Of a stretch of 64,000 bases of DNA, positions 11,551 to 23,639 are shown in pieces (within the stretch, counting starts at the first letter, position 1; every line of letters starts with the position of its first letter). The DNA lies in assembly GCA_023213315.1 (NCBI GenBank), contig JAKCPI010009463.1:186001-250000 (forward strand). The letters are read 5' to 3'. This DNA comes from Euborellia annulipes. Its lineage: Eukaryota > Arthropoda > Insecta > Dermaptera > Anisolabididae. The position numbers were made by a program, and so were the translations under genes. Under the pieces are notes generated by a model. It worked only from the letters and a program-made list of their open reading frames with translations. It was not told the DNA's origin and did no database searches.

Positions 11551-12031
11551 ACTTTCTCTTACCTATATATGTAATATTAATATATATAGAGAAAGGATAT
11601 AGATATTGGATTCATGTTAAAAATTCGAAGTCAAGATTTTGATGGATATACACGTTTTGAAGTCGAAAAAGTGGTTTTTTTGTCTGTGTGTCTGTGGACA
11701 AAATGTTTCAAGGACCAAAAGAGCTATGAGTTTGAAATTTTATATTTAAGTTAGGCACTCCCCTGGGACGTGACACGAAGCTTTTGAACAAAATCAGCCA
11801 AAGAGTACTAGTAGCCTACTTTACTGATGTAATTTTTCAGTTTTTTTTTCGATCTTCTCAAAATTCGTTCAAACGATTTTGACTAAAATTCAAAAATCAG
11901 CTTATTTTTTAGATGCTCTTTAAAATGTATATTCTCATTTTGCCATTGAAATCTTCGACACAAAAATCTGGTGTGACAAGCCCATAACAAAACTTTCTCT
12001 GTAAGTTGTGTGCTGTGCCACCAGATTTTTT
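11551..12031 (+). repeat. R650 repeat copy D, internally deleted
   Basis: Family start and end are present, but the stretch with CCATGGTAACAAAATATAAA is missing: the sequence goes from GCCATTGAAATCTTC directly to GACACAAAAATCTGGTGTGAC. The 3' hairpin is shortened as well. Confidence 0.8.
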
Positions 12032-12689
12032 ATTTCAGATTTAATTATTTATCGGTATAGCTTTAAGATTTATAATTGAACAGTGGGGCCCCCCCCCCCC
12101 CATTTTAGTGAATATAGAATTTAATTTATAATGTAATTTTAACAAAATTTTGTGTAAAAATTGTCTTCCTTGTTCTAAGAAAATTAGTTAAGTGAGGATA
12201 CGGAAGGAAGAGAGCCAAAGAAAATCAAATTTCTTTAAACGTTTCGGCTAAAATCTATTTCATTTTTTTGAAATTTTAAATCTACGAGTATTTAAAAAGT
12301 AATGTGTGTATGTATGTTTGCCCTTTAGACATTCCTAAACTACTGTACGGATTTTCATGTTTTTTTTTTTTAATTGATGGAAAGAATTTTTCAGAAGTGG
12401 TTACTGGCTATGATAAATTCAGTTTAGGGGGAGGGAACCCCTTCTTTTAAATTATAAAAATATTTGAAAGATATTTCAACCAGAGTGGAGAAGAATTGAG
12501 ACTATACACATGCCCATGTAATCTAAATTATTATGAAAGCGAATTTTGAAGTAGCTCTTGCTATGGAAATTCAATAAATGAATATGACATTTTAAGGGTA
12601 TCACCTGTATAGTAGGATCTACCTATTTATTTATATACGGTAATATATAGAAAAGATGAGAAAGGTGTTTTGTTTGTGTCTGGATGCTA

Positions 12690-12975
12690 TTCGGGTGTCT
12701 TGAGTGACGTGAGTAGCGTCAACTCAAGAGCGGACGGTGGGTGTTGGACGCGTTTCCCGGTGTCGGTTGGTCCTTTTGACTTGGGCGCTGGCCATCGAGT
12801 CCACTGCCTGGATTTGCCTGCATAAAACCCCAAGGGCTCTAGCTCACATGCACAGGAAAAGCCTTTGTGGCTGCTATCGGGCCTCTCGGTGATAAACTGT
12901 CAGTGTTATCCGCTCGGGCGGCTTTGTCTCTGCCCCGAACCACCCACCCCAAGCCCTATTATATTATACCGCTGT
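12690..12975. other. Largest GC-rich island before the first visible exon
   Basis: Nearly 290 bases of balanced composition with many CG dinucleotides, such as GGACGCGTTTCCCGGTG and CCGCTCGGGCGGC. A short frame (12865-13047) runs into a poly-T tract and has no recognisable domain. It could be an intronic enhancer or an unrecognised alternative exon; no donor or acceptor pair stands out. Confidence 0.35.
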
Positions 12976-13014
12976 CGCAAGCTTCAGAAAACAATTGCGT
13001 ATGAATTTTATGGA

Positions 13015-13045
<31 letters not shown>

Positions 13046-13309
13046 AATAAAAAAAAAGCCAACCAACATACAAGGGGTTGTTGCGGAAATTCCGGATTAT
13101 TATTATTATTGTATTATTCTATCATCTTTTGCGGAATGGCAAGTAGACCCGGGACGAAATTCAAGGGATATCCTTAATTTTTGGTAGAAAATTTACAAAT
13201 TTTAAAAAAGCCTCTATTATATGTATTGATGTATATATATCTGAAGTTCTTTTGTTCTTCTTTAAGTGATTATTGTAAGATCCAAAAATAATATATTGTA
13301 ACACAATCC

Positions 13310-13440
13310 AAAGGTTGGATAGTGACAAATATCAATCTTAAAACCAGAAGGTGTTGGTTCGGATCCCAGACAATCCGATGAATATTCTTTTAGATCATTT
13401 GAATACCAAATGGTATAAATAAATATGCCACTATCATATA
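13310..13440 (+). mobile_element. SINE family A, 3'-truncated head fragment
   Basis: It contains GTGTTGGTTCGGATCCCAG, CAATCCGATGA and ATACCAAATGGTATAAATA, which match the first half of the SINE. The copy ends where the inverted-repeat element at 13441 begins. Confidence 0.6.
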
Positions 13441-13698
13441 TGGACCCTGTTATGCATTAGTGTGTCAAGCGCCAGCTACCGAGTTTTGAGAAAATTAACT
13501 TTAAAGTTTTTTGTTTTCATTGGATTATATTATATATAATTTTTTGTATCAATTGTGCAAATAACATTAAATATAAATTTTTTTAAGACATATTTCATAA
13601 AAAATACTATTAATTATAGCATTTGAAACAATATTCCGTGCATAACTCAATTTTTAATTTTTTTTGGCGCTTGACACACTAATGCATAACAGGGTCCA
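13441..13698. mobile_element. MITE-like element with perfect 34-bp terminal inverted repeats
   Basis: The left end starts TGGACCCTGTTATGCATTAG and continues to GCGCCA at 13474. The right end, 13665-13698, is its exact reverse complement. The 190-bp interior is AT-rich and non-coding. Perfect arms suggest recent insertion. I could not find a target duplication, so the superfamily is open. Confidence 0.8.
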
Positions 13699-14358
13699 TT
13701 TATTGTATAAAAAATTAATATCGTTCATGACCTAAGACGCCAAAAAAAAACTATTCATTGTCAATATTAAAACATCCAGAACCAAGGGATATGATGGGAT
13801 CCAATAGACATTTGTGTATATATTTCAATAGCAAAATTATCATAATGATTTTATTTTGAATATTTAAATTTCACTTGTTAGTTGGATATTTTTTAGTTTA
13901 CACCTGTAAATCTCTCAATAAAATAATTCATAAATTGAGTTTTTATTAGTCATAACATCGACTAACCGAAAGAAATTTTATTTACAAATAAGGTTAACAT
14001 TCTTTTGCAAATTTACGTTTTGGCTACCTGCTTTCTTTATCTAGACCTTCATTAAAAAATTAAAAATGATTTATCATACATATAAATTAAAGATTGCCCC
14101 GGACAATATCTTCTATATGTAAGATAAATCATATTTAATGATGGCTCTGAAAGACGAAAATTGGAAGTTTACAAAATAAAGTTAATCATAACCACGGGCG
14201 AAAAATTTTTTCATGAGGACAAGTGCCATAAAATTTTTTTTCTTTAATTTACGACTTCTCTCTTTTGATATTTGTCTTGTTGGTATTATTTTTGTCCTCC
14301 CAAAAAATATGTAGTATTTTAATGCCATATCTATATTAATTTGGATGGTGTTCTTTGA

Positions 14359-14556
<198 letters not shown>

Positions 14557-14660
14557 TGAGTACCATATAAAATTTCCCTTTTAAGATATGTAGGATTGTG
14601 ATGCCACATTTATAAATAATATAAAAAATATCTAATATTTTTCCCAATTGAAAAAAAACA

Positions 14661-14715
14661 ATACTTTCTCTCTCTATATATATTAACATATATATAGAGG
14701 TAAGAGAAAGTAAAA
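14661..14715 (-). repeat. R650 5'-end palindrome, solo fragment
   Basis: Only the first 45-55 bp of the family is present, on the minus strand: TACTTTCTCTCTCTATATAT, an ATATAT centre, and AGAGGTAAGAGAAAGTA. It lies about 100 bases after the exd donor. Confidence 0.65.
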
Positions 14716-14977
14716 ATTAATATCCCATTCAAGAATTTGAACTATGTATTTTATTATTTACTGCTCCTGTACTTGATCCTGCTAATTTCGAACATCAACA
14801 TCAACTTCTCGCTGAATAATAATACAATTTTATTATATGAAACCCTTCGAAGTTTTATAGCTGGTTGTATTGATCAAGTAGAATGAGAAAAAAAAAGATT
14901 TCTGAATTATCGTATTCGCAAATACCCCAAATTCCATTAGATTTAAACTATTTACCGTAACATAATGTATTTTAAAT

Positions 14978-15123
14978 AAATTAAAAACACTAGGTCATAA
15001 GTTTCAATGATTTATTATAAATTAAGATTTTTTATACTCATGTGTAATATCATTTCTGAAGGTGACACAAGAGTGTCATAGTGTTAATTTTTATTGAAAC
15101 TTATGACCTAGCGTTTTTAATTT
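14978..15123. repeat. Fold-back repeat with a degenerate hammerhead-like stem
   Basis: Arms of about 31 bp (left AACACTAGGTCATAAGTTTC, right its near reverse complement) enclose CTGAAGGTGACACAAGAGTG and TCA. The GTGACAC/GTGTCA stem with a 4-base loop after CTGAAG resembles stem II of the module at 38812, but the downstream GAAA is lost. I infer an inactive relative. Confidence 0.5.
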
Positions 15124-15239
15124 CTCGGAAATACAATAGTTTCCAAAAATTAAGCTCAGCTAGGACGATAATTATCAAAATATCGAGGGCGATTTTTTTT
15201 TAACTATTAGGCTTGTATGTTGTATTCGAGAAAGTAAAA

Positions 15240-15325
15240 AAGTGGAGTGAATGTTGAGGCATTGATTAAGAAAGAGGCCGCCACACGCGGGTCCTTGTTT
15301 GGTATTGTATGTGAGGTTTCTAATT
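15240..15325. other. Short GC-richer island
   Basis: AGGCCGCCACACGCGGGTCC lies within a short mixed-composition stretch containing ATTGATTAAG. There is no coding signal. A regulatory role is possible but unsupported. Confidence 0.2.
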
Positions 15326-15559
15326 GGAAAAACTAAAAATCAATGAGAGAAGCCCATCAAAAGCTGGCAGTGCAGCTAGTCATTTTTTTCATTAAATTGT
15401 TCCATTAAGAAGGGCCTATATTTTGAATTTTATTTAAATTTTATAAAAAAAACTTTAGGGTTAAATTGCAATTCCGTGGATTGGGTGTCATCCACCACTG
15501 CATTTAAAAGAAGAATTGATTATTATCTCTCTATTAAAAATGGAAGTAAATATTTCATT

Positions 15560-15624
15560 AAAGGGGTCCAGGAGGTTGAAATTTGCCTGACTAGGTACCC
15601 ACCGAAGCCGGGTGACACAGCTAG
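15560..15624 (+). mobile_element. Helitron-like 3' end
   Basis: AAAGGGGTCCAGGAGG is followed by a short hairpin with ACCC/GGGT around a GAA loop, then GACACAG and CTAG, followed by T. A hairpin a few bases before CTAG and insertion next to T are the hallmarks of Helitron 3' ends. The full element at 58273-58767 has the same order (GGGGTCCAGG, hairpin with GAA loop, CTAGT). No 5' end is visible. Confidence 0.6.
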
Positions 15625-16529
15625 TTAAGTTTAAATGAAAAAATACGAAAAACAAGTCGGCGAATTGATATAAATAGAAATTGGAAGAATATTCCTATGC
15701 TTTGGTGAATTAGCCTATATTCATGTTTGTAATCCATATACTACGTAGGCCTATTGACCCATTCAACAAACTTGTCCTGACTTGCAGACTGACCTTGCAA
15801 GAGAGTATGAGAAGAGAGAACCAAAATGCAATTACTTTTATTATAATATTTGTTTTTAAATATTCTATCGAATTACACTTATCGCTTAGAAATAAGCTTC
15901 CGACCTCCTCTAAGTAAAAATATTTCGTTATATTCACACACTAACACATTTGAATACATTTTCATAAAATCACAATTACGCTTATATATAATATTGATAA
16001 ATAATATTTTTTCGTGGAGGCATTTATATTTCTAATATTTAAAATAATAAACCAAGTATTAATGAACTAAGAGAAATGAAATTTACCTCAAATGTGGTCA
16101 AAGTTCAGGAGAAACGCGAATTTTAGCAGGAGCCCGGGTTGGACACGTCTGCACCACGCGACGCCATGTCCCAAATGAAGGTTGCAATTTTTAACACAGA
16201 AGATGCTTCACTTATCACATCTCCCCCGCTACTGAACTCTCTTTGACCTTGCATTGGAATATATAGAGTACTTTTCTAATTGCAATGTGTATAGACTCGG
16301 GACCCAGCTGACTCTATTAGCGATTGATTGACCAATCACCGTTCGACCAGAGTCTCAGAGAGAAAGAGAGTGAGCAGGGGGGGGGGTGGGAGGTGGAGGG
16401 GGAGGTCGGAAGCTTATAGATAATTGGAAACGTTCCAAAATATTTCAATTAGAAAGAATATAATTTATTAAAAAAATTTTAAATATAAAGAAATACAATT
16501 TAAAGAAAAATTATTTTAATTTAAAATAT

Positions 16530-16835
16530 ATGGTGTGACTGGTCGCACAGCACACAATCCTATGAAATATAATAGTAAAATGCGCTTCAAAAAATTTAAA
16601 TGGCAAAATATAAATATACATTTTAAAGAGGATATAAAAAATAATTGATTTATGAATTTTAATCAAAATTGTTAGAGCAAATTTTTAAAAAATCGGAAAA
16701 AACTGAAAGAGTTCATCAATAAAATACTAGTAATCTTTGGATTTTTTTCGAGGAGGGTAGGTGAGTAACTAATTTACTTATTAAATATAAAATTTCAAAA
16801 TTTCCTTCATGCTTGATATTGAAGAACGACAAAGA
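16530..16835 (-). repeat. R650 repeat copy H, degenerate, minus strand
   Basis: Read on the minus strand it contains a degraded ACTAGTATTTTATTGAT region, a TTTGCCATTTAAATTTTTTG-like stretch and ends in CTGTGCGACCAGTCACACC. It lies about 20 bases before the plus-strand copy E, in inverted orientation. Confidence 0.55.
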
Positions 16836-16856
16836 GACTATTTTGCTGGACTCACT

Positions 16857-17433
16857 TTTACTTTCTCTTACCTCTATATATGTTAATGTATAGAAAGAGA
16901 AAGCATTGGATTCATGTCAAAAATTCGATGTAGAGGTTTTGATGAATATTTACACGTTGTGAGGTCCCCTGAATCCAAAAAAGTGGTTTTCGCGACATGG
17001 TCTGTCTGTGTGTCTGTGTTCAATTTAAAGCATAAAGGAATTGAGTTAGGTAGTTGAAATTTTATATTTAAGTTGGGTACCCCCATGGGACGTAACACAA
17101 AGCTTTTGAACAAAATCGGTCAAAGAGTACTAGTACTTTACTGATGTACTTTTTCAGTTTTTTTTTCGATTTTCTCAAAATTCGCTCTAACGATTTTGAT
17201 TAAAATTCAAAAATCAATTATTTTTTAGATGCTCTTTCTAATGTATTTTCTCGTTTTGATCTCAAAATTGTTTGAAGCACACTTTACTCTTGTACTTCAT
17301 AGGAAAGATATGAGAAATGAGTACCATGATAATAAAATATAAATGTTTTTTCATGTTTATAAATTTTACATCTTGAATTTTAATTTATCGGTGGAAATTA
17401 AAAAATCTGGTGTGATTGGTGGCAGATTTTTTT
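16857..17433 (+). repeat. R650 repeat copy E, 3' hairpin reduced
   Basis: The family opening and body are intact up to TACATCTTGAATTTTAAT. The hairpin is cut down to AAAATCTGGTGTGATTGGTG and GCAGATTTTT. A separate 5'-end fragment follows on the minus strand. Confidence 0.8.
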
Positions 17434-17436
17434 AAC

Positions 17437-17543
17437 ATTCAGGGGACCTCAAAAAAGTGTATTTGTAATTAAATTTCTCGACATCGAATTTTTGACATGA
17501 ATCCATTACTTTCTCTCTCTCTATATATAAGAGAAAGTAAAAA
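17437..17543 (-). repeat. R650 5'-end fragment, minus strand
   Basis: Read in reverse it gives the family opening TTTTACTTTCTCTTATA, TAATGGATTCATGTCAAAAA, ATTCGATGTCGAGAAA and AGGTCCCCTGAAT. It stops about 107 bases in and is only 4 bases from copy E, so the two form a tail-to-tail pair. Confidence 0.7.
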
Positions 17544-18109
17544 TATATATTTCTCTTGATTTTGCATTATAACATCGGAATTTCAATAATAAAATAAAAC
17601 CAAAATAAATTAAATGTTGAATTAAAAAAAAAAAAAAAAAAATACATAGATATATATTTACTTCTCTCTTTATTTTGATATTTTTAATAATAAAAAAATT
17701 CTCATAAATTTCAAAGAGTTGACTTGTTGAAGTGTTTGATTAAATAGAAAATAGGGTAGTAAAATGAAATATATTAATAAAGTAAAAATTTTATCAAATA
17801 CCCAACATTTAAAAAAAAATATATATATATATATATTTAAATAGAGAAGAGTTTATATATAAATAATATAAAGAGAAAATTCCATTTCAACATGACTCGT
17901 CAATTCGAGAGGGTTGGTTTTGATTAAAAAAAAAAAAAAAAAAAAAAAATTCAATGAAAAAATTATTCATTTGAATTTTTATTTAAATTAAAAATTATTT
18001 AAATGTAAAATAGGGACTAATAACACTTTTTGATATATTTAAAAATTAAATTGAAAAACAGAAAAAAATTTGACTTAAATCATTTAAATTGATTTAGGCC
18101 TGATTTATC

Positions 18110-18235
18110 TAAATAAAGACTAGAACTCTGAACAAGTGCACAGACAGAACGTGAAAACGACTGGAGAATAAGTAGTCGAAACGTATTTATATTTTTAATA
18201 ATAAAAAGAAAATGTGGTCTATAATTAAAAACTCC
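18110..18235 (+). repeat. Single arm of the 59644-60339 fold-back family
   Basis: GTGAAAACGACTGGAGAATA, AGTAGTCGAAACGTATTTAT and TGTGGTCTATAATTAAAAAC match the ends of the large fold-back at 59644-60339. The CGACT/AGTCG pairing before GAAACG is kept. Confidence 0.65.
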
Positions 18236-18510
18236 CATAATAATAATGAATAGTTAAATATTAATTAGTAACGTTGTAAATAAAATGCCATAATATTTTT
18301 ACTAAGCTGGTATTTATTTTCTCCTTATCTTTTATCCCTTATGGGTTACGCTTTCTATATACTGTATTTCCACTTTTAAAGCGTTTACATACGGAGTATA
18401 AAAAAGTAACAAGTGCTTATGAATCAGTAGTAAGTGAATGAGACTTCCCATACATTGTATTGTTGAACTTTATAATCTTCTTACATGGATTCAAGAAATA
18501 TTAATCAACA

Positions 18511-18561
18511 CTCATCTTCCGAGGATGATCCCGGTCGTGATCGAAATGTCAGTATGATGAG
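18511..18561 (+). ncRNA. Hammerhead-like module, one core base changed
   Basis: Stem I can form between CTCATC (18511-18516) and GATGAG (18556-18561) with an internal loop. The core strand reads CCGAGGA where CUGANGA is expected. Stem II is GATC/GATC (18527-18530, 18539-18542), followed by GAAA and TGTC. The layout is that of a type I hammerhead with a two-base stem III. The C at the core U position should abolish cleavage. The sequence after it, AATAAACAACGAAATA, resembles that after the intact module at 50990. Confidence 0.5.
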
Positions 18562-19011
18562 GAATTGAATAAACAACGAAATATCTGAGAAATGTTAATA
18601 TTACAAATTTTTGAATTTCCTAATTTCAAATAAAAAACTATTAAATTTTCTATCTCATTGACCATAACTTTCTGAGACTAAAAGAAAAGTAAAAAAAAAA
18701 ATTGTTATGTTAATAATTTAAATTAATTAAATAAAATAAATTAAAATTAATTAGACCTAAATACATAAATTAAGGTGATGTATTTATTGGTATAAATACT
18801 TTATAATTATTTCGACTCTTATTAGAAATATTACAAATACTACTGTCGTGCAAAAAAAGTACTAGTGTGTTGCAAAAAAAGTGCAAGGAACGTTTCGAAA
18901 AATTTAGTTTTTTCAAATAATTTTCAGAAAAAAAGATATTTTATTTAAACTTTTAATACATTTCATGATTGTACAAATATTTTTAATCATTTTTAGAGTG
19001 AAAACAATTTT

Positions 19012-19234
19012 TTGCTCAAGGGCCCACACCTTGTGGGTACGTGGATGGCGACCACGAGCTGCCCGAGCTGGAACAGGCAGTCCTTCAGTTCTTTAAATGT
19101 CTGTCTCTTCCTTCCTATTTTCAACAGGCGTCAGACCGTGCGACGGGCCGGCCTGACCTAAATGTATGATAGGTTTGGAGGGAAAGAGTGAGGTCCGCCG
19201 ACCCCGCATCGCGGGACAAGGCGAGGAGAGAAGA
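19012..19234 (+). mobile_element. Retroposon insertion with 17-bp target duplication
   Basis: A 223-bp GC-rich segment ends in GGCGAGGAGAGAAG and is flanked by a perfect 17-bp repeat, AGAGTGAAAACAATTTT, at 18995-19011 and 19235-19251. Long duplications and a purine-rich 3' end point to target-primed reverse transcription (SINE or 5'-truncated LINE). Its 3' end resembles the minus-strand segment at 27752-27805 (CCGACCCCGCATCG). I do not recognise the parent element. Confidence 0.8.
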
Positions 19235-19332
19235 AGAGTGAAAACAATTTTCAAAATTATCAAAAAATAACAAAAAATATAAATTTATAAAAAAAAAAAT
19301 TAACTTAAATTTAAAATTTCTTGTTTTAATAA

Positions 19333-19530
19333 GGGATGTTTACCACCTCTTGACTTAATGGTAGCCTTCTAAACATACTTCTTATGAGTTTTACGACCTC
19401 CACTTGGTGCAGATTCTCCCATTCTTCTTGCAGGATAATTTTGAGCTGCTGAGGCAGGATCTCGAGCTCATATACACCTTCCCAGCAAATCCCACAGGTG
19501 CTCAATTGGATTTATTTAAATCAGGACTGA
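19333..19530 (-). pseudogene. Tc1-like transposase, C-terminal remnant
   Basis: The minus strand reads SPDLN, then a small disruption, then PIEHLWDLLG, then after a frame change LQEEWENLHQVEVVKLIRSM. This is the conserved catalytic-domain end of Tc1 transposases, in which the D of SPDLNPIEHLW lies near the last acidic catalytic residue. Frameshifts and stops break the reading frame. The rest of the protein is absent. Confidence 0.8.
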
Positions 19531-19889
19531 AAATTATTAGAAAAAAACTAAATTTTTCTAAGGGTTCCACTTTTTTTTTGCACCACAATGTATAGTATAC
19601 AAATGAAGAGTCGAAATATTTAACATTCATGAGTGAATCGAAATTGAGTTTAATTATACTAGTACTATAAATTAACCAAGATGAGTAAATATCAAACAAA
19701 TTATATTTGAAATTGCTTAGAGTATTTATTATTATTTAAAATAAAAATTCAATGGGGTGCCATTTCAGGCCCAAACGAGTAATAAATTGCAACATTTTTA
19801 TTTCATGTTTGTCTAAATTAAAAAGTATCTACAAGTTCTTAAATTGGGCCGCAAATACTAGCCAAGTTTTAAGCAAGAGAGCAAGTTCA

Positions 19890-19921
<32 letters not shown>

Positions 19922-21879
19922 TGTCCCGAGTGAGTCGTTGCCTTCTGCTCCCCTTAAAAGGGCCGGCAAAAAACTTTTTGCGGTGTCTTTTGAAACGCCG
20001 TTCGTTGCTTGTTGACAAACAAACCCGCTCCACCTCCCCTTTCTCCTTTTCTCATCTGGAGGATAATTTCTATGCAAATGTATAACCTAAAATGTCGGCA
20101 TCAAATAATTATCTTTTTTTTATTGTCCTCATTTGTTTCGTCTTTTAATATCCTTTGAGTTGTTCTTTAATTAAAGAGGTTTCGTATATCATCATCAATA
20201 TATCGGTTCTATTGTAAATATAAAATTCAATGCTTTGCAATAATCAAAAGAAATGTATATAGAAAAAAAGAAAATTTTATTTGCTTTGAGGCAGTCGCTT
20301 TCTAGAGCATAAATAAAAACTTTTTACAAATATGAATTTAAAACAAAATATAATCTCCCGTAAGCGCTCTCTCTTGTCCTCTGAGGGTGGCGGATTTTCT
20401 AGGCGCAAGGAAACGAACTATATATAAATAAGTAAAAATATATAGGTTTAGCCTGAAAGACAGAAAGTGTCAACGTGATGATTCTTGTGAACAAACCTAT
20501 TCCTGCTGGAAATGAGTTCGGTAACCCCACGGGACAACAGTGTGGAACTCACCCAATTCCAAGTTTAAATGAGAAAAAAAATAACATAGCGTGTTGATAA
20601 GAGAAGTCGCTGTTCAACGATTAGAATGATAGAAAGGAAGAGAGGATGTCAGCAAAAGGAGAGCCTCTATCGAATAAAAATCTCCAATCAGAAGAGTTTC
20701 GGGTTTAATTAAAAAATCCATCATCAGATCTTAAGAGTGAAATGAGCATAGATAATAAGTGTAACACAACATAAAATATTTTTTAAATTATAAAAAACAT
20801 CAAATTTACATTATTGGTAATCTCAAGGTGTACACCATTGAGATGCAGATAGAGTTATAGCGTCTATATAAATATTGTAATATTATCAATATTGACCCCC
20901 CTCCCCCGCAGCCTGATTACTTAGACTCTGAAACTACTTCATCTGTGATTTTTCTTTAAATATGTAAAGAATTTGAAGAAATACTGGATATCAAGAAGTA
21001 AAAAAAAATACTCGGCATGTTCTAATATAATAAATTATTCATCAGGAGAAATGTCTCTCATATCGAGATCACAAAATTTAATTAGTTCAAATTTATATAA
21101 TTCATATTAATTACACACTGACTTTGTGGAGATATCTTACCTAAGGACTCGCTTTAAAAAAAATTTAGTGGTGATTTTTTAATATACCAGACTAATGTAT
21201 ATTTGCTATGATGTTTGATTTTGTGATTCAATTTAGTTTAGTTTTCTGAATCCAATTTGAGTGAAAACATACATGGGTAAGAATATTTAAAGTTGAGTCA
21301 AGATAAATATAGTAGAAAATATATACCAAAGATTGTATTGAAAATGAATGAGCTTAGATAAATAAAAATAATCACGAGCATTTTAACATACAGAAGATAT
21401 TGGAATTAATTTATATTTTCAATAAAATCATTAAACAGGTGTATAATAGTATTAAATAATTGAACATAAATTTAATTCCACGAATTATGTAAAATTATTT
21501 CGACGCCCTGATTGATTTCATTATAAAGGCTTGAGATTTTTTCAACAACGTACTCATTTCCCAACCATAGAGAAGATGGTTATGTAGATTGCGAGCAGAT
21601 TTTTGAACATCCCCCCCCTCTCCCTCATTTTCCACCACCATCTTTTTTTACGCTACTTCTCACAGCAACGATCCGTATTATTGTATTACACTGTGTGGCA
21701 TTCTCGTAAAAATATTAAAACGCTATTCTCAAGTGCAGTTAACGTTTTTTTTATTCTGGCTGTTTATTTGCCCTCCCCACCCTCCCTCACTCTCCCTTTT
21801 ACTACTACCTTGAAAAGTTACCACACGATGATATTAAAAAAAGCACACAAAAAAAAAAAAAAATAGCGGAGCTTTAATG

Positions 21880-22060
21880 CCCTGTTGCAGCCAGCCGTGG
21901 GATTAAGCATCTATCTGGCGTATGCAAATGCTGTGCTTGTTTTCGCATCGGCTTTAGCCTAAATGAGCGAGCGAACCGTTAATAGATTGCACTCTTGAAA
22001 TGCTAATCGCAACAGAGCAGAGGGTGCGCAGCATCCCAGGGCTCTCTGGACCATCATCCC
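21880..22060. other. Mixed-composition island with octamer-like site
   Basis: Contains TATGCAAATGCTG (a POU/octamer-type motif), GGATTAAGC and ATGCTAATCGC. No coding frame. It looks like a candidate intronic enhancer by composition and motif density; this is inference. Confidence 0.35.
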
Positions 22061-23639
22061 TCTCCTCTCTCCGTTCATTCTCTTTTAGGCTATACTAAAA
22101 CACTCTTAGCTTCTTCTAGCCAATTTTCTTTTTCTCTTCTGACACCTAAATTTTATCCTTATAGAAATATTATGATATTTTTAGATTAACATCCAACCTA
22201 CGCCGGCTATCCCAAAAACTAATTATTTTAAATTTAAATTTTTAAAAGCTTTAATATATTAAAAAAATAGTAATAATTTTAGCGCATTTTTTTCTTTCTC
22301 ATAAAAGAGAGAGAAATGCGCTTTTTTAAATAAAGTACCTGGTATACTCAAATTTTTTACTAAAAGTATTTTTTCCAATTCGGATTTGAGAATTTTGTGA
22401 ATTTTTTTTTTTACTAATCTTTCTTGCAAATTAAAAATTTTAATTTCTTTCTCCATTCCAAATTCTTCCTTTTCAAATTGAAAACTTGAAATGAAATGTT
22501 AAATTTAAATTTTTTTTTTATACATACCGTATATTTATAAAAGGTACTTTTTATATCATCTATTTTTTTTATGTAGCCCTATAATTTTTGTAAAAACATT
22601 GTTTTGTGGCCGAATGGGTTAAAGCTAAGGGCCAAAAATAAATAAATAAAAAAAAAATTAAAATTAAAAATTTTTTTAACGTGAAAAATATCCTTCATAT
22701 TTTAATTTATTTTGAATTTTCCACTAACAACTAACAATAAGTCAAATTGTTTTTATTAATACACAAAACATTTTATAAATGACCTTTTTAAAAAAAAAAA
22801 TATATAATAATGTAAAGTAATTGTAGAATGAGATCCCAATTAATAATAATACATAATAATTTACAATATTTCTATATATTTAAAGGGAGAGAAATAAAAA
22901 TACATGATCAAAATTATTTTATGTGATTATATACCATCTCTAAATATTGTGTATTATGACTGTAAGTATTATGAATATAATTTGGAATGAGCTTTTGGCA
23001 TAAATTCGTAAACGGGTTTTACTCTTTGGGAATTAGAGTATTTTAAGTACTTTACTGTATAGTGAAGGAATCTCTGAAATTAGGTGCTAGTAAACTGTGG
23101 AAATGTTAATTATATAGGCGACAAACAAATTATATTTTATTAAAAATATTTAAAAATTTCCGTCATATTAATTTAATTATTAATAATTATCAAATTTTGT
23201 AAATATAACCCTTTGCTTTAAAAGTATATATCAAATATCTCTTTTATTCCGATCATATCATTTTCGTATGGAAATAATAATCTTATATCCTTAGAAGGGT
23301 AAAAAAGAATCAATAAAAATAGCTGACGTAGAATTTCTCTATCAATTTTCATTATAAGATAGAATCTATATTTAAATCCGATAATAAATATTTTTCCATC
23401 TCATGCCTGCATATAAAAAAAAAAAATATATAAAATATTTTTTATTAAATCTTTGATTAGTTGTATGAGAAATTTGAAACTTTTCTATCTGGAATTTGAA
23501 ACCCTTTTAATTATTTGTCAGTCACTTTTGACAGTTCTAGGGCCCTTTCCCTTCTTCCCATTCCCTCATTTCGACCTGTAATATTTAGAAAATAAAATTA
23601 ATAAAATTCTTGTTCTTGGTAGTAGTTTTAAGTTTTGAG

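Larger units (their letters stand above)
18806..19625 (-). mobile_element. Tc1-like DNA transposon relic
   Basis: Left and right ends share inverted blocks: TTTCGACTCTT, GTGCAAAAAAAGT and AAAATTTAGTTTTTT. The interior carries a broken transposase C-terminus on the minus strand and a later retroposon at 19012-19234. The length without the insertion is about 600 bp, against about 1.3-1.6 kb for intact Tc1-like elements, so it is internally deleted. Confidence 0.75.
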
